Made by a program: the position numbers and the translations under genes. From NCBI RefSeq assembly GCF_022808815.1, contig NZ_JAKZLC010000001.1, forward strand, positions 248,001 to 312,000: 64,000 nucleotides of DNA, written 5' to 3'. This document shows, in pieces, positions 8,632 through 16,263 of this stretch (within the stretch, counting starts at the first letter, position 1; every line of letters begins with the position of its first letter). Under the pieces are notes generated by a model, which worked only from the letters and a program-made list of their open reading frames with translations, was not told the origin of the DNA and did not search any database. This DNA is from Geothrix paludis. GTDB lineage: Bacteria > Acidobacteriota > Holophagae > Holophagales > Holophagaceae.

Positions 8632-9243
8632 ATGAATCCCCAGCTTCAGAAACAGATCGGCGTCGGCGCGGTGGCGGGCATCGTCGTGGCCGGCTTGGTC
8701 TACTTCCTGCTCGGCGGGAAGCGGAGCGAGCTGGAAACGGTCCAGACCGAGGTGAAGACCCTCCAGGCAGAGGTGGACAAGGGACGTCTTCTCAAGGCCA
8801 GCTACGAGAAGTTGCGTGACGAGGTCGCCAAGCAGGACAAGCGCATCGAAGAGCTGATCAAGATCATGCCCTCCGAAGCTGACTACGGCGAGATCCCCTA
8901 TCGCATCAAGAAGCTCGCGGATGACGCCGGCATCGACCAGGTCTCCTTCGCCCTCAAGCCCGAACGGAGAGACACCTACTACACGGAAAAGCCCGTGGAG
9001 TTCGAATTCCGGGTGGGATACCACACCTTCGGCCAGTTCACCTCGCTGGTTTCCGGCTACGACAAGATCATCAACGTCTCGAACATCGAGTTCACCCGCA
9101 AGGCTGACAAGGGCAGCGTCTATCCGGCCACGGTGAAGTGCACCGTCAGCGCCTTCATCTACAACCCTGAACCTGCCGCAGCTGCCCCCGCCAAGAAACC
9201 CGCCCCGGCGCCAGCTGCCAAGGGCCGGGCCAAGGAGGATTGA
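8632..9243 (+). CDS. pilO: Type IV pilus assembly protein PilO
   Basis: 203 aa. A short cytoplasmic tail, a transmembrane helix (about 11-28, GAVAGIVVAGLVYFLL), a coiled coil (about 33-78) and a periplasmic domain with IMPSEADYGEIPYRIKKLA and the FTSLVSGYDKIINVSNIEF block, all typical of PilO. The C-terminus is an Ala/Pro/Lys tail. Forms the PilN-PilO heterodimer that links PilM to PilP. Confidence 0.93.
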   Translation: MNPQLQKQIGVGAVAGIVVAGLVYFLLGGKRSELETVQTEVKTLQAEVDKGRLLKASYEKLRDEVAKQDKRIEELIKIMPSEADYGEIPYRIKKLADDAGIDQVSFALKPERRDTYYTEKPVEFEFRVGYHTFGQFTSLVSGYDKIINVSNIEFTRKADKGSVYPATVKCTVSAFIYNPEPAAAAPAKKPAPAPAAKGRAKED

Positions 9244-9253
9244 GGAACTCGCC

Positions 9254-9715
9254 ATGATCCATCGACTCCTGCCTCTCCCCTTGCTTGCCGGCCTCGCGCT
9301 GGCCGCCCAGACCGGTCCGGTGGTCAAACCCGCCGAGGCCCCCGCAGCTGCGACGCCGGCCCCCGAAGCCCCCGCCCAGGACGTGGCCGTCATCAAGATC
9401 ACGCCCTACAAGCCAACCATCCAGCGGGATCCCTTTTCCACTCCCCGGGATGATCGTCCCGTCGATGCGCTCGACCTCATCGACGATATCTCCGTCAAGG
9501 GCATGATCCGAAAAGACGGCAAGAATTTTGCCATCGTCTCCGACAGCCGCGGAACCGTCCGCTGGCTGCCAGTCGGCCACCGGTTCAAGGACGGCGAGAT
9601 CGCCAGCATCACCGACAAGGCCGTGACGTTCCGTCAATGGGACGTGAACACCACAAACCGCTCTGTATTCCGCACCATCACGAAGACGTTCAAGCGTGAG
9701 GAGGGTAAACGATGA
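9254..9715 (+). CDS. pilP: Type IV pilus assembly protein PilP
   Basis: 153 aa periplasmic protein with an N-terminal signal (LLPLPLLAGLALAAQ) and no lipobox cysteine, so unlike classical PilP it is probably not lipidated. After a Pro/Ala linker comes the PilP block QRDPFSTP, then DDISVKGMIRKDGKNFAIV and WLPVGHRFKDGEI, the beta-sandwich that binds the PilQ N0 region. It overlaps pilQ by 4 bp (ATGA at 9712-9715). Confidence 0.9.
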   Translation: MIHRLLPLPLLAGLALAAQTGPVVKPAEAPAAATPAPEAPAQDVAVIKITPYKPTIQRDPFSTPRDDRPVDALDLIDDISVKGMIRKDGKNFAIVSDSRGTVRWLPVGHRFKDGEIASITDKAVTFRQWDVNTTNRSVFRTITKTFKREEGKR

Positions 9716-11730
9716 ATGCTCGCCTGAGTTCCTTGCTGGTCGCAGGGGGCGTGGTCCTGGCGGGGATCCACACGGGGTCCCTCCACGCCTCGCCGACCGT
9801 GGAAACCACTGCCGCGAAGGCCGTCCTGGCCGGCGCAACCCTGGAACCCGCCGGCGCGGGGGCCAAGGTCCTGCTCCGGATCCCGGGCATGGCAGGGCAG
9901 CCCGCCATCCAGGTCCTGTCCAGTCCCCTCCGGGTGGTCCTGGATCTTCCGGGTGTCGAGCGGGGGACCGCCGTCACGAAGAAGGACCTGGCCCTTCTGA
10001 CCCATCCGCTGGTCCAGAAGGCCCGTCTCGGCCAATTCTCGATGGCGCCTAAGCCGGTGACCCGACTGGTGCTCGAAGTGGCACCCGGCACCCAGGTGGT
10101 GGTGGGCAGCAACCCCGAGGGGGTCCAGCTGATGCTGAATCCCGGCGCGGGTCCCGTGCAGGCTCATCTCGAGGGCATCTACCGCCCTGAGGTTCTGCCG
10201 CTTCCGACGGCCATCAAGGCTTCGGCTCCTATGGTTGTCGCCTCCACCCCGGTGAATGCACCCACTCCGACATCCGCTGCCGCGTCCAAGCCCTTGGCCA
10301 GCCTCCCGGCCATGGGTGGTTCCTTCCAGCTTCTGCCCCAGCTGGCCGCTTCCACGGCCCTCCCGGTGGCGAGTCCCGAAGCCGTGCAGCTGCCCGAAGC
10401 CGAGAAGACCCAGGCTCCGGCCCACAACCGCTACGCAGGCCGCACCCTCGGTGAGACCACCACCAGGTACACCGGCGCCAAGATCACCATCGACCTCCAG
10501 AACACGGATATCCGGGACTTCCTCCGCATCCTCGCGGACACCGGCAAGCTGAACCTGGTGATGGACCCGGACGTGCAGGGCAACTACGGATTCAAGTTCA
10601 ACGAGACTCCCTGGGACCAGGTCCTGGATGTGGTGCTCAAGAACGCCAGCCTGGGCAAGGAGATTCAGAACGGTGTCCTGCGCGTAGCCAGGATGGACAA
10701 GCTTCAGAAGGAAGAGGAAGAGCGCAAGCGGCTGGAGGAGACGAAGGCCCTTGCCGGCGAACTCCAAACCATCACCCGCCCTCTCTCCTACGCGAAGGTG
10801 AGCGATGTCCAGAGGATCCTCAAGGAGATGATGACCAAGCGCGGTTCGGCCATCCTGGATGACCGCACCAACACCCTCATCATCACGGACCTGCCTTCCC
10901 GCATTCCCGTCATCTCTGAACTGCTGGACACCCTGGATGTCCAGATCCAGCAGGTGCAGATCGAAGCCCGCGTGGTGGAAGCCAACAAGGATTGGCAGCG
11001 CCAGTTCGGCGTCAAATGGCCCCAAGCCGACAGTGGCAACGCCACCCTCGGGGGACCGTGGGTGGGCAGCCAGGCTCCTTTCTGGAATGGCATCCAGGGC
11101 TACACGCGCACGGCCTCGGGCCAGCACGCCTCCGTGGCGTGGTCTCCGGGCATGCCTGGCGTCACGTCCATCGCCGCTCCCGCGGGTGAGCTGTGGCTTT
11201 CCTTCCTCAGCAACCGTCTGAGCATCAATGCTGTCCTGCAAGGTCTGGAGTCGGACGGCACGGTCAAGATCGTGTCCTCTCCGAAGGTGGTGACCCAGAA
11301 CAACAAGAAGGCCACCATCCTCAGCGGTGAGAAGATCCCCTATCCCACCCAGCAGGGCGGCGCGGCCGGCGGCGCGATCACCGTGGCCTTCGTGGACGCG
11401 AACCTGCAGCTCGATGTCACGCCCCAGATCACCAACGAGGGCACCATCATCATGGACATCAAGCTGGAGAAGGCTGAGGCCGATTTCAGCCGCACCGTGA
11501 ACGGCACTCCCACCATCCTCCGCAAGGCCCTGGAAACCCAGATGCTCGTGCGGGATGGCGGCACCGCGGTGCTGGGTGGCGTCTACATCACGAACCACTC
11601 GACAGGCCGGGCCGGCGTTCCCTTCCTGTCGAAGATCCCGCTCCTGGGCTTCCTCTTCCGTCGGGACACCAAGGCCGAATCGAACAGCGAGCTGCTGATC
11701 TTCATCACGCCGCGGGTGCTGCGCCAGTAG
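9712..11730 (+). CDS. pilQ: Type IV pilus secretin PilQ
   Basis: 672 aa outer-membrane secretin through which the pilus passes. Visible: signal-like N-terminus; one AMIN domain (about 40-150, peptidoglycan binding); a Pro/Ala/Ser-rich linker; the STN/N0 domain (about 250-330, ITIDLQNTDIRDFLRILADT); an N1-type domain (about 355-415, LSYAKVSDVQRIL); and the C-terminal secretin channel with VKIVSSPKVVTQNNKKA, DVTPQITNEG and VPFLSKIPLLGFLFR. Only one AMIN domain is seen, whereas many PilQs have two. A perfect terminator follows at once, closing the operon. Confidence 0.95.
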   Translation: MNARLSSLLVAGGVVLAGIHTGSLHASPTVETTAAKAVLAGATLEPAGAGAKVLLRIPGMAGQPAIQVLSSPLRVVLDLPGVERGTAVTKKDLALLTHPLVQKARLGQFSMAPKPVTRLVLEVAPGTQVVVGSNPEGVQLMLNPGAGPVQAHLEGIYRPEVLPLPTAIKASAPMVVASTPVNAPTPTSAAASKPLASLPAMGGSFQLLPQLAASTALPVASPEAVQLPEAEKTQAPAHNRYAGRTLGETTTRYTGAKITIDLQNTDIRDFLRILADTGKLNLVMDPDVQGNYGFKFNETPWDQVLDVVLKNASLGKEIQNGVLRVARMDKLQKEEEERKRLEETKALAGELQTITRPLSYAKVSDVQRILKEMMTKRGSAILDDRTNTLIITDLPSRIPVISELLDTLDVQIQQVQIEARVVEANKDWQRQFGVKWPQADSGNATLGGPWVGSQAPFWNGIQGYTRTASGQHASVAWSPGMPGVTSIAAPAGELWLSFLSNRLSINAVLQGLESDGTVKIVSSPKVVTQNNKKATILSGEKIPYPTQQGGAAGGAITVAFVDANLQLDVTPQITNEGTIIMDIKLEKAEADFSRTVNGTPTILRKALETQMLVRDGGTAVLGGVYITNHSTGRAGVPFLSKIPLLGFLFRRDTKAESNSELLIFITPRVLRQ

Positions 11731-11740
11731 TCCGGCGCCA

Positions 11741-11782
11741 CCCAAAAGGAAACGGCCCCGAACGGGGCCGTTTCCTTTTGGG
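11741..11782. terminator. Strong bidirectional terminator after pilQ
   Basis: CCCAAAAGGAAACGGCCCCG (11741-11760) is perfectly complementary to 11763-11782 across a 2-nt centre. The GC core is flanked by A-rich and T-rich arms, so it can stop pilQ transcription from the left and the zinc-ribbon gene from the right. Confidence 0.92.
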
Positions 11783-11792
11783 TAAGAAGAAA

Positions 11793-11993
11793 CTACTTGG
11801 TGATGGGGAGGGTGCGGACGAGGCGCTTGCAGCTGTTGCAGAGGATGGTGAAGTTGTCCGCCTGCTCGAAGTGGTACTTGAACCCGGGATCCTCCGAGAC
11901 CTTCTCCAGGCGGCCGAAGTGGTATTCGGCGATGCGCACGCTTTGGGGGGCGGTCAGATCGGCGCCGCAGTGGGTGCAGGAGATGGCGGCCAT
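11793..11993 (-). CDS. Small zinc-ribbon-like protein of unknown function
   Basis: 66 aa. Two CxxC pairs, CTHCGA near residue 6 and CNSCKR near 52, bracket a region rich in charged and aromatic residues; together they could bind one zinc. No membrane segment. I do not recognise the family. It is the last gene of a leftward group ending at the pilQ terminator, 26 bp downstream of a small membrane-protein gene. Confidence 0.6.
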   Translation of the reverse strand: MAAISCTHCGADLTAPQSVRIAEYHFGRLEKVSEDPGFKYHFEQADNFTILCNSCKRLVRTLPITK

Positions 11994-12019
11994 GCTTGCT
12001 CCTCGGGAAGGCTGGAGAT

Positions 12020-12172
12020 TCAGGAATGGAACAGTTTCCAGAGCCCCCAGCTTAGCAGAGCCAGCGCGGCCAGGCCCACGAAGACCCGCAGCAGGACCTT
12101 GCCGATCCGATATGCGACGTAGATCACGAACAGGAGGACCAGGCCTCCGACCACGAGAATGGTGGGGCTCAT
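12020..12172 (-). CDS. Small single-span membrane protein (50 aa)
   Basis: 50 aa, mostly hydrophobic: a first helix from about residue 4 (ILVVGGLVLLFVIYVAYRI), a basic turn, then a second hydrophobic stretch (VFVGLAALALLSWGLWKLF). Its ATG overlaps the stop of the upstream dehydrogenase gene (ATGA, 12169-12172), and GGGAGG lies about 5 nt before it, so translation is well supported despite the size. Function unknown. Confidence 0.6.
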   Translation of the reverse strand: MSPTILVVGGLVLLFVIYVAYRIGKVLLRVFVGLAALALLSWGLWKLFHS

Positions 12173-13038
12173 CGGCGCCTCCCGTCTGGGTCCCAGCTGT
12201 AGAAACCCTTCCCCGCTTTCCGGCCGGTCTCTCCCCGGGCCACCAGCTGCCGAAGCAGGGCTGGCGGTTCGTAACGGGCGTCTCCGGAGCTCTGGAAGAG
12301 CCCCTCCGCGATCCGCAGACGCAGGTCCAGGCCGACGCGGTCCGATAGCTCCAGGGGCCCGGCGGGGTGGCCGTAGCCCAGGGTCATGAGCGCATCCAGG
12401 TCCTCCGCGGTGGCTACCTCGGCCTCCAGCAGCCGCATGGCCTCCAGCCCCTGGGCCAGAGCCATGCGGGCCGCGGCGAATCCGGGCTGGTCCCTCACGA
12501 CCACCACCCGCTTGCGCAGGGCCAGGCCGAGGGTCCGGGCGCGGGCCAGCAGATCCGGCGTGGCCCCGGGAGGCACCGCGACTTCCGCCACCGCCATGCG
12601 GGGCACGGGCACGAAGAGATGGAAGCCCAGGAGGCGCCCGGGGATCCGCGCGGCTTCCGCCAGACCGGAGATGGGCAGAGCCGAGGTGCCGGACAGCAGC
12701 AGCAGGTTTGCGGCGCCCCAGCGGGCGGCTTCGGCCAGGGCCGGGGCTTTCACGGCGGGATCTTCGGGCAGGGCCTCCAGGAAGATGTTCACGTGCTCCA
12801 TGGCCTTCGGTCCAAAAGGGGCCGCATGGATTCTGGTCCGGGCGTGCCCATGGGCCTCGGGCGACAAGGTGCCCTTCTCCAGGGCTGCCTTCCAGCGTCG
12901 TTCCACCTCTTGCAGTCCGTGGTGGGCATGCGCCAGATCCCGGCCCAGAAGCCGCACTTCCAGCCCGCACTCGGCCGCCCACTGGGCCGTGGACAGGCCG
13001 AGGGCGCCCGGCCCGAGGATGGCGAGGCAGTCCGTCAA
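12169..13038 (-). CDS. 3-hydroxyacyl-CoA dehydrogenase family protein
   Basis: 289 aa. An N-terminal Rossmann fold with LGPGALG, then the GFHLFVPVPRM segment holding the likely catalytic His, and a helical C-domain ending GETGRKAGKGFYSW, the signature of 3-hydroxybutyryl-CoA dehydrogenases. Expected reaction: NAD-dependent oxidation of a 3-hydroxyacyl-CoA. The usual nucleotide motif GAGxMG is altered to GPGALG and the family NPxP is VPVP, so the substrate could differ. It overlaps the upstream flavoprotein gene by 4 bp and the downstream small membrane gene by 4 bp, one tight leftward operon. Confidence 0.8.
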   Translation of the reverse strand: MTDCLAILGPGALGLSTAQWAAECGLEVRLLGRDLAHAHHGLQEVERRWKAALEKGTLSPEAHGHARTRIHAAPFGPKAMEHVNIFLEALPEDPAVKAPALAEAARWGAANLLLLSGTSALPISGLAEAARIPGRLLGFHLFVPVPRMAVAEVAVPPGATPDLLARARTLGLALRKRVVVVRDQPGFAAARMALAQGLEAMRLLEAEVATAEDLDALMTLGYGHPAGPLELSDRVGLDLRLRIAEGLFQSSGDARYEPPALLRQLVARGETGRKAGKGFYSWDPDGRRR

Positions 13039-14057
13039 AGCCGGGCCTCAGACCCCGGAATCCGGCATTCCAGGTGCCCCTGGCAGAGTCCCTCCCAGAC
13101 CACGGCCCGACCCGTGTTGAAGGCCTTGACGATGGAACCTCTCCCGCCCGCCACCAGGTCGCCCGCCAGGAAGAGGCCGTGGACGGTGGAGTGGTACCGG
13201 TGGTCCACCTGGGGGTGCCTGCCGTCCAACTCGACTCCGGCCTGGCGCAGGAATCCCTCCGGCGTGGCGCCGCCCAGGGCGTAGACCACCCGGTTGAACC
13301 GGGCCGTCCGGCCGTCCTTGAAGAGGACCTCGACCCGCGAGGCCTCCCCGGTGTCCTTGAGCGAGGCGATGTCCGCGTTCCGCCAGACCGCAGCCTGGCG
13401 CGAGGCCTCCAGTTCCTGGAGGATCCGGCGGTTCACCTCGTTGGCCTTGTTGAACTCCGCCCCGCGGTAGGCCAGGGTCACGGAACGCCCCGCATAGAGG
13501 TATTCCACGTATTCCAGCGCCGTGTTGCCGCCTCCCACCACCAGCACGCGCTCCCCCTCGGGAACCGCCTCCGTGAGGTCGAAGCGGACATGGCCCTTGA
13601 GGCTGGCCGGAATGGGATAGTCCGGCTTGTTGGGCCGGCCGAACACGCCGATGGCGATGACCACGGTCTTTGCCCGGTAGAGGGTCCCTTGCGCATCCGC
13701 GGCCTCGAACCCGCCCCCCTCCAGCGGGGTGATGCGGCTGACTTCCGTGTGGCTGCGGATCTCCAGGCCGTACTGGCGCACGAAGTCGTCCAGGGTCGCC
13801 AGCACGGTCTCCCGGGTGCCGTCGACGATGCAGACCGCGCCCTCGCAATCCACGTCCTGGCCCAGGTAGACCTTGTCCACCCGTTTCCCGGGGGTGTAGA
13901 GCTTCTCGATGGAAAAGCTGTGGCTGGGCCCCTTTTCCAGCAGCAGCAGGCGCTGGATGCCCGCCCGGCGCGCCTCCACGGCGGTGGCGATGCCCGCGGG
14001 GCCCGCCCCGATGATCAACAAGTCCAGAAGATCCGTTCCCGTGGGGCCTTCAGCCAT
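13035..14057 (-). CDS. YpdA-like FAD/NAD(P)-dependent oxidoreductase
   Basis: 340 aa two-dinucleotide-binding flavoprotein of the thioredoxin-reductase superfamily. FAD motif LLIIGAGPAGIATAVEA (about 11-27), NAD(P) motif VLVVGGGNTALEYVEYL (about 170-186), and a C-terminal FAD loop GLFLAGDLVAGG. It has no CxxC redox pair; the nearest cysteines are CEGAVC with four residues between. That fits the YpdA family, proposed bacillithiol-disulfide reductases, better than thioredoxin reductase. It is first in a leftward operon with the acyl-CoA-type dehydrogenase. Confidence 0.8.
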   Translation of the reverse strand: MAEGPTGTDLLDLLIIGAGPAGIATAVEARRAGIQRLLLLEKGPSHSFSIEKLYTPGKRVDKVYLGQDVDCEGAVCIVDGTRETVLATLDDFVRQYGLEIRSHTEVSRITPLEGGGFEAADAQGTLYRAKTVVIAIGVFGRPNKPDYPIPASLKGHVRFDLTEAVPEGERVLVVGGGNTALEYVEYLYAGRSVTLAYRGAEFNKANEVNRRILQELEASRQAAVWRNADIASLKDTGEASRVEVLFKDGRTARFNRVVYALGGATPEGFLRQAGVELDGRHPQVDHRYHSTVHGLFLAGDLVAGGRGSIVKAFNTGRAVVWEGLCQGHLECRIPGSEARL

Positions 14058-14144
14058 TAGATTCGCTCCTCCACCCGCTATGATGAACGGAAAGGGCCCT
14101 CCGTACCTCCCCGAACCCGCCGCTCGCCAGGGTTGTCATTCCTC

Positions 14145-15065
14145 ATGCTCATCGATTTCGCCGCGATCACCCATCCGGGCAAAGTCCGGAGGAACAACGA
14201 AGATGCCTACCTGCTGAGCGCATTGGATGGCGAAGAGCCCATCATCAATGCGCCCGCCAACTCGTTGAAAGTGGGCGAGCCGGGCCTGCTGGTAGCTGTG
14301 GCCGACGGCATGGGCGGAGCCGCCGCCGGCGAGGTGGCCAGCCGCGAGGGGCTGGCGGCGATCTCCCTCTACCTGTTCGGGCATTGGGGGCGCCTTGCGC
14401 CGGGCCAGGGCCGCGAGGCGGACCTGGTCAAGGCCCTGGAGGCCGCGGTGCGGGAGGCCAGCGATGCCGTCCTGCGCTACTCCGATGACGACCGCACGGC
14501 CCGGGGCATGGGCTCCACGCTCACGGCCGCGGTCATCTGGGGCGGTTGCGCCTACGTGGCTCAGATCGGTGACTCCAGAGCCTATCTGCTGCGCCAAGGC
14601 GCCCTCCACCAGATCACGGAGGACCAGACCCTCGTGAACGACATGGTCGCCCAGGGCACCCTCACCCGGGAGCAGGCGCGCACCCATCCCCAGCGCAACA
14701 TGATCACCCAGGCCCTGGGCTCGCCCCAGCCGCTGAAGGTGGCCCTCTCCCGGCTCACCCTGCGGCGGGGGGACCGGCTCCTCTGCTGCTCCGACGGGCT
14801 CCACGGCGAGGTGGGCGACGGCCACATCCGGACGGTGCTGGATCAGAGCCTCAGCCCCCGGCGCAGCCTGGAGCTGCTGGTGGAAGAGGCCATTGCGCGG
14901 GGTGGGCGGGACAACGTCACCGGCGTGGTCCTGGTCCTCAACGACCCCTCCCTTCCCCTGCCCGCGAGGGGAGAGCCCCTGGACCTGCTGCGCCCGGATG
15001 CCCGGGATCATGCCAGCGGTATCTGGGGCCGCCTGCGGGGACTTTTCGGAGGCGGCGCCTCATGA
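14145..15065 (+). CDS. PP2C-type Ser/Thr protein phosphatase (second of two)
   Basis: 306 aa PPM phosphatase: HPGKVRRNNEDAYLL, VADGMGGAAAGEVAS, ARGMGSTLTAAVI, AQIGDSRAYLL, NMITQALGS, LLCCSDGLHGEVGD and GGRDNVTGVVL. It differs clearly from the phosphatase at 6.1 kb (longer loop after the first strand, Pro-rich C-tail), so it is not a recent duplicate. ATG at 14145 is preferred over an in-frame TTG at 14133, whose ribosome site would be too close. It overlaps the downstream RdgC-like gene by 4 bp, suggesting co-expression. Confidence 0.91.
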   Translation: MLIDFAAITHPGKVRRNNEDAYLLSALDGEEPIINAPANSLKVGEPGLLVAVADGMGGAAAGEVASREGLAAISLYLFGHWGRLAPGQGREADLVKALEAAVREASDAVLRYSDDDRTARGMGSTLTAAVIWGGCAYVAQIGDSRAYLLRQGALHQITEDQTLVNDMVAQGTLTREQARTHPQRNMITQALGSPQPLKVALSRLTLRRGDRLLCCSDGLHGEVGDGHIRTVLDQSLSPRRSLELLVEEAIARGGRDNVTGVVLVLNDPSLPLPARGEPLDLLRPDARDHASGIWGRLRGLFGGGAS

Positions 15066-15673
15066 GCATGCTTCAAGGGACCGTGTCTCTCAAACGCTTC
15101 TTGGTGCTGGGTCCCGTGCCCGATCCCAAGGATCTCCAGGCGGGCCTGGAACAGGATCAATTCCGTCCCTTCCAGGATGGTTCTGAAGAGGAGCGCATCG
15201 GCTGGTGCGACTGGCGCAACCCGCTCATCACCCCGCCTGACGAGAACTGGGTCAGCCAGGAGCGCTTCGCGGTCTTCGGCCTCCGCATCGACACGCGCCG
15301 GGTCCCGGCCACGCTGCTGAAGGCCCATGTGGAGCTCCGCCTGCAGACCATCCAGAAGGAGAAGGACCTGGCCTTCATCGGCAAGGAGGCCCGCATCTCC
15401 CTGCAGGACGAGGTGAAGGCCGAGCTGCTGCGCAAGGTGCTGCCCACGCCCAAGGTGGTGGAGGTGGCCTGGGACCTGAAGGGCGGCATCCTCTGGACCA
15501 CGGCCTCCTCCAGCAAGGCCCAGGGCGCGCTCACGAGCCTCTTCATCAAGTCCTTTGGGTGCGAGGTCCATCCCCTGGCGCCCCTGGTGCTGGCCGGACG
15601 GCTGTGCCCCGAACTGCCCGTGGAGGGCCTGATGGCCCTGGATCCGCTGGATCTCGAAGTCGAGGAGGCCTAG
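15062..15673 (+). CDS. rdgC: RdgC-like protein, N-terminal half (split gene)
   Basis: 203 aa. The sequence resembles the N-terminal half of RdgC, a ring-shaped double-strand DNA-binding protein that limits RecA-mediated recombination: IGWCDWRNPLI, then RRVPATLLKAHVELRLQTIQ, LRKVLPTPKVVEVAWDLKGG and ILWTTASSSKAQG match the family order. The frame ends at a single TAG (15671-15673) and continues in the same frame as the next gene, which carries the remaining RdgC-like region. The start overlaps the PP2C stop by 4 bp. Assignment from remembered Geobacter-type RdgC sequences, not a search. Confidence 0.7.
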   Translation: MSMLQGTVSLKRFLVLGPVPDPKDLQAGLEQDQFRPFQDGSEEERIGWCDWRNPLITPPDENWVSQERFAVFGLRIDTRRVPATLLKAHVELRLQTIQKEKDLAFIGKEARISLQDEVKAELLRKVLPTPKVVEVAWDLKGGILWTTASSSKAQGALTSLFIKSFGCEVHPLAPLVLAGRLCPELPVEGLMALDPLDLEVEEA

Positions 15674-16222
15674 GTGAAGCCGCTTGAACTGATGGAGCAG
15701 GGCCGCTTTCTCGGCGAAGAGTTCCTGCTCTGGTTGTGGATGAAGAGCATGACCGAGGGCGGCGCCAGCGGCGAAGACGGCGACGGCTCCGGCTGCTTCG
15801 TGGACGACGCCATCCAGCTGGCCTCCGAGCGTGGCGAGGTGAAAGAGATCAGCCTCCGCAAGGGTAACCCCTCGGAAAGTCGCGAAGCCTTCGAAGCCCT
15901 GGGCCGGGGCATGCGCCCCGCGAAGATGAAGCTGCGCATCCTCTCCGGCGACCTGGAGTGGGTGTTCACACTCAACGCCGCCACGCTGGACATGGGCACG
16001 CTCAAGCTGCCGCCCAGCACCGGCAAGGCCCCCCACGAGCGGCTCCACGACCGGCTCTTCCTGCTGGAGGAAGGTGCTGGCCACCTGGAGCGCCGCCTGG
16101 CGATCTTCCTCCGCGCCCGCTCGGAGGATCCCGAGGGCCTCCAGGAATCCTTCCGCGCCTGGGTGCGGGCCGGACGCTCCGGCGAGGCGCTGCCCACGGG
16201 CGAGGCCCCGTGGGAGGCGTGA
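15674..16222 (+). CDS. RdgC-like protein, C-terminal half (split gene)
   Basis: 182 aa, starting with GTG directly after the TAG of the preceding gene and in the same frame. GAGGAGG (15662-15668) sits 5 nt before the GTG, an excellent ribosome site inside the last codons of the first half. It begins LELMEQGRFLGEEFLLWLW, which in single-chain Geobacter-type RdgC-like proteins lies mid-protein, and it ends with LHDRLFLLEEGAGHLERRLA, the usual C-terminal helix. The two halves probably act as one protein made from two chains. The stop overlaps the amidase start (GTGA). Confidence 0.65.
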   Translation: MKPLELMEQGRFLGEEFLLWLWMKSMTEGGASGEDGDGSGCFVDDAIQLASERGEVKEISLRKGNPSESREAFEALGRGMRPAKMKLRILSGDLEWVFTLNAATLDMGTLKLPPSTGKAPHERLHDRLFLLEEGAGHLERRLAIFLRARSEDPEGLQESFRAWVRAGRSGEALPTGEAPWEA

Positions 16223-16263
16223 GCCTCCGCATACCGGCAGGCGTGAGCCTCCGCATGCCGGCA
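16216..16263 (+). repeat. 24-bp tandem duplication at the amidase start
   Basis: Two copies (16216-16239 and 16240-16263) with a single A/G difference encode GVSLRIPA and GVSLRMPA. They lie across the possible start codons, so each copy adds another in-frame GTG. Confidence 0.9.
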
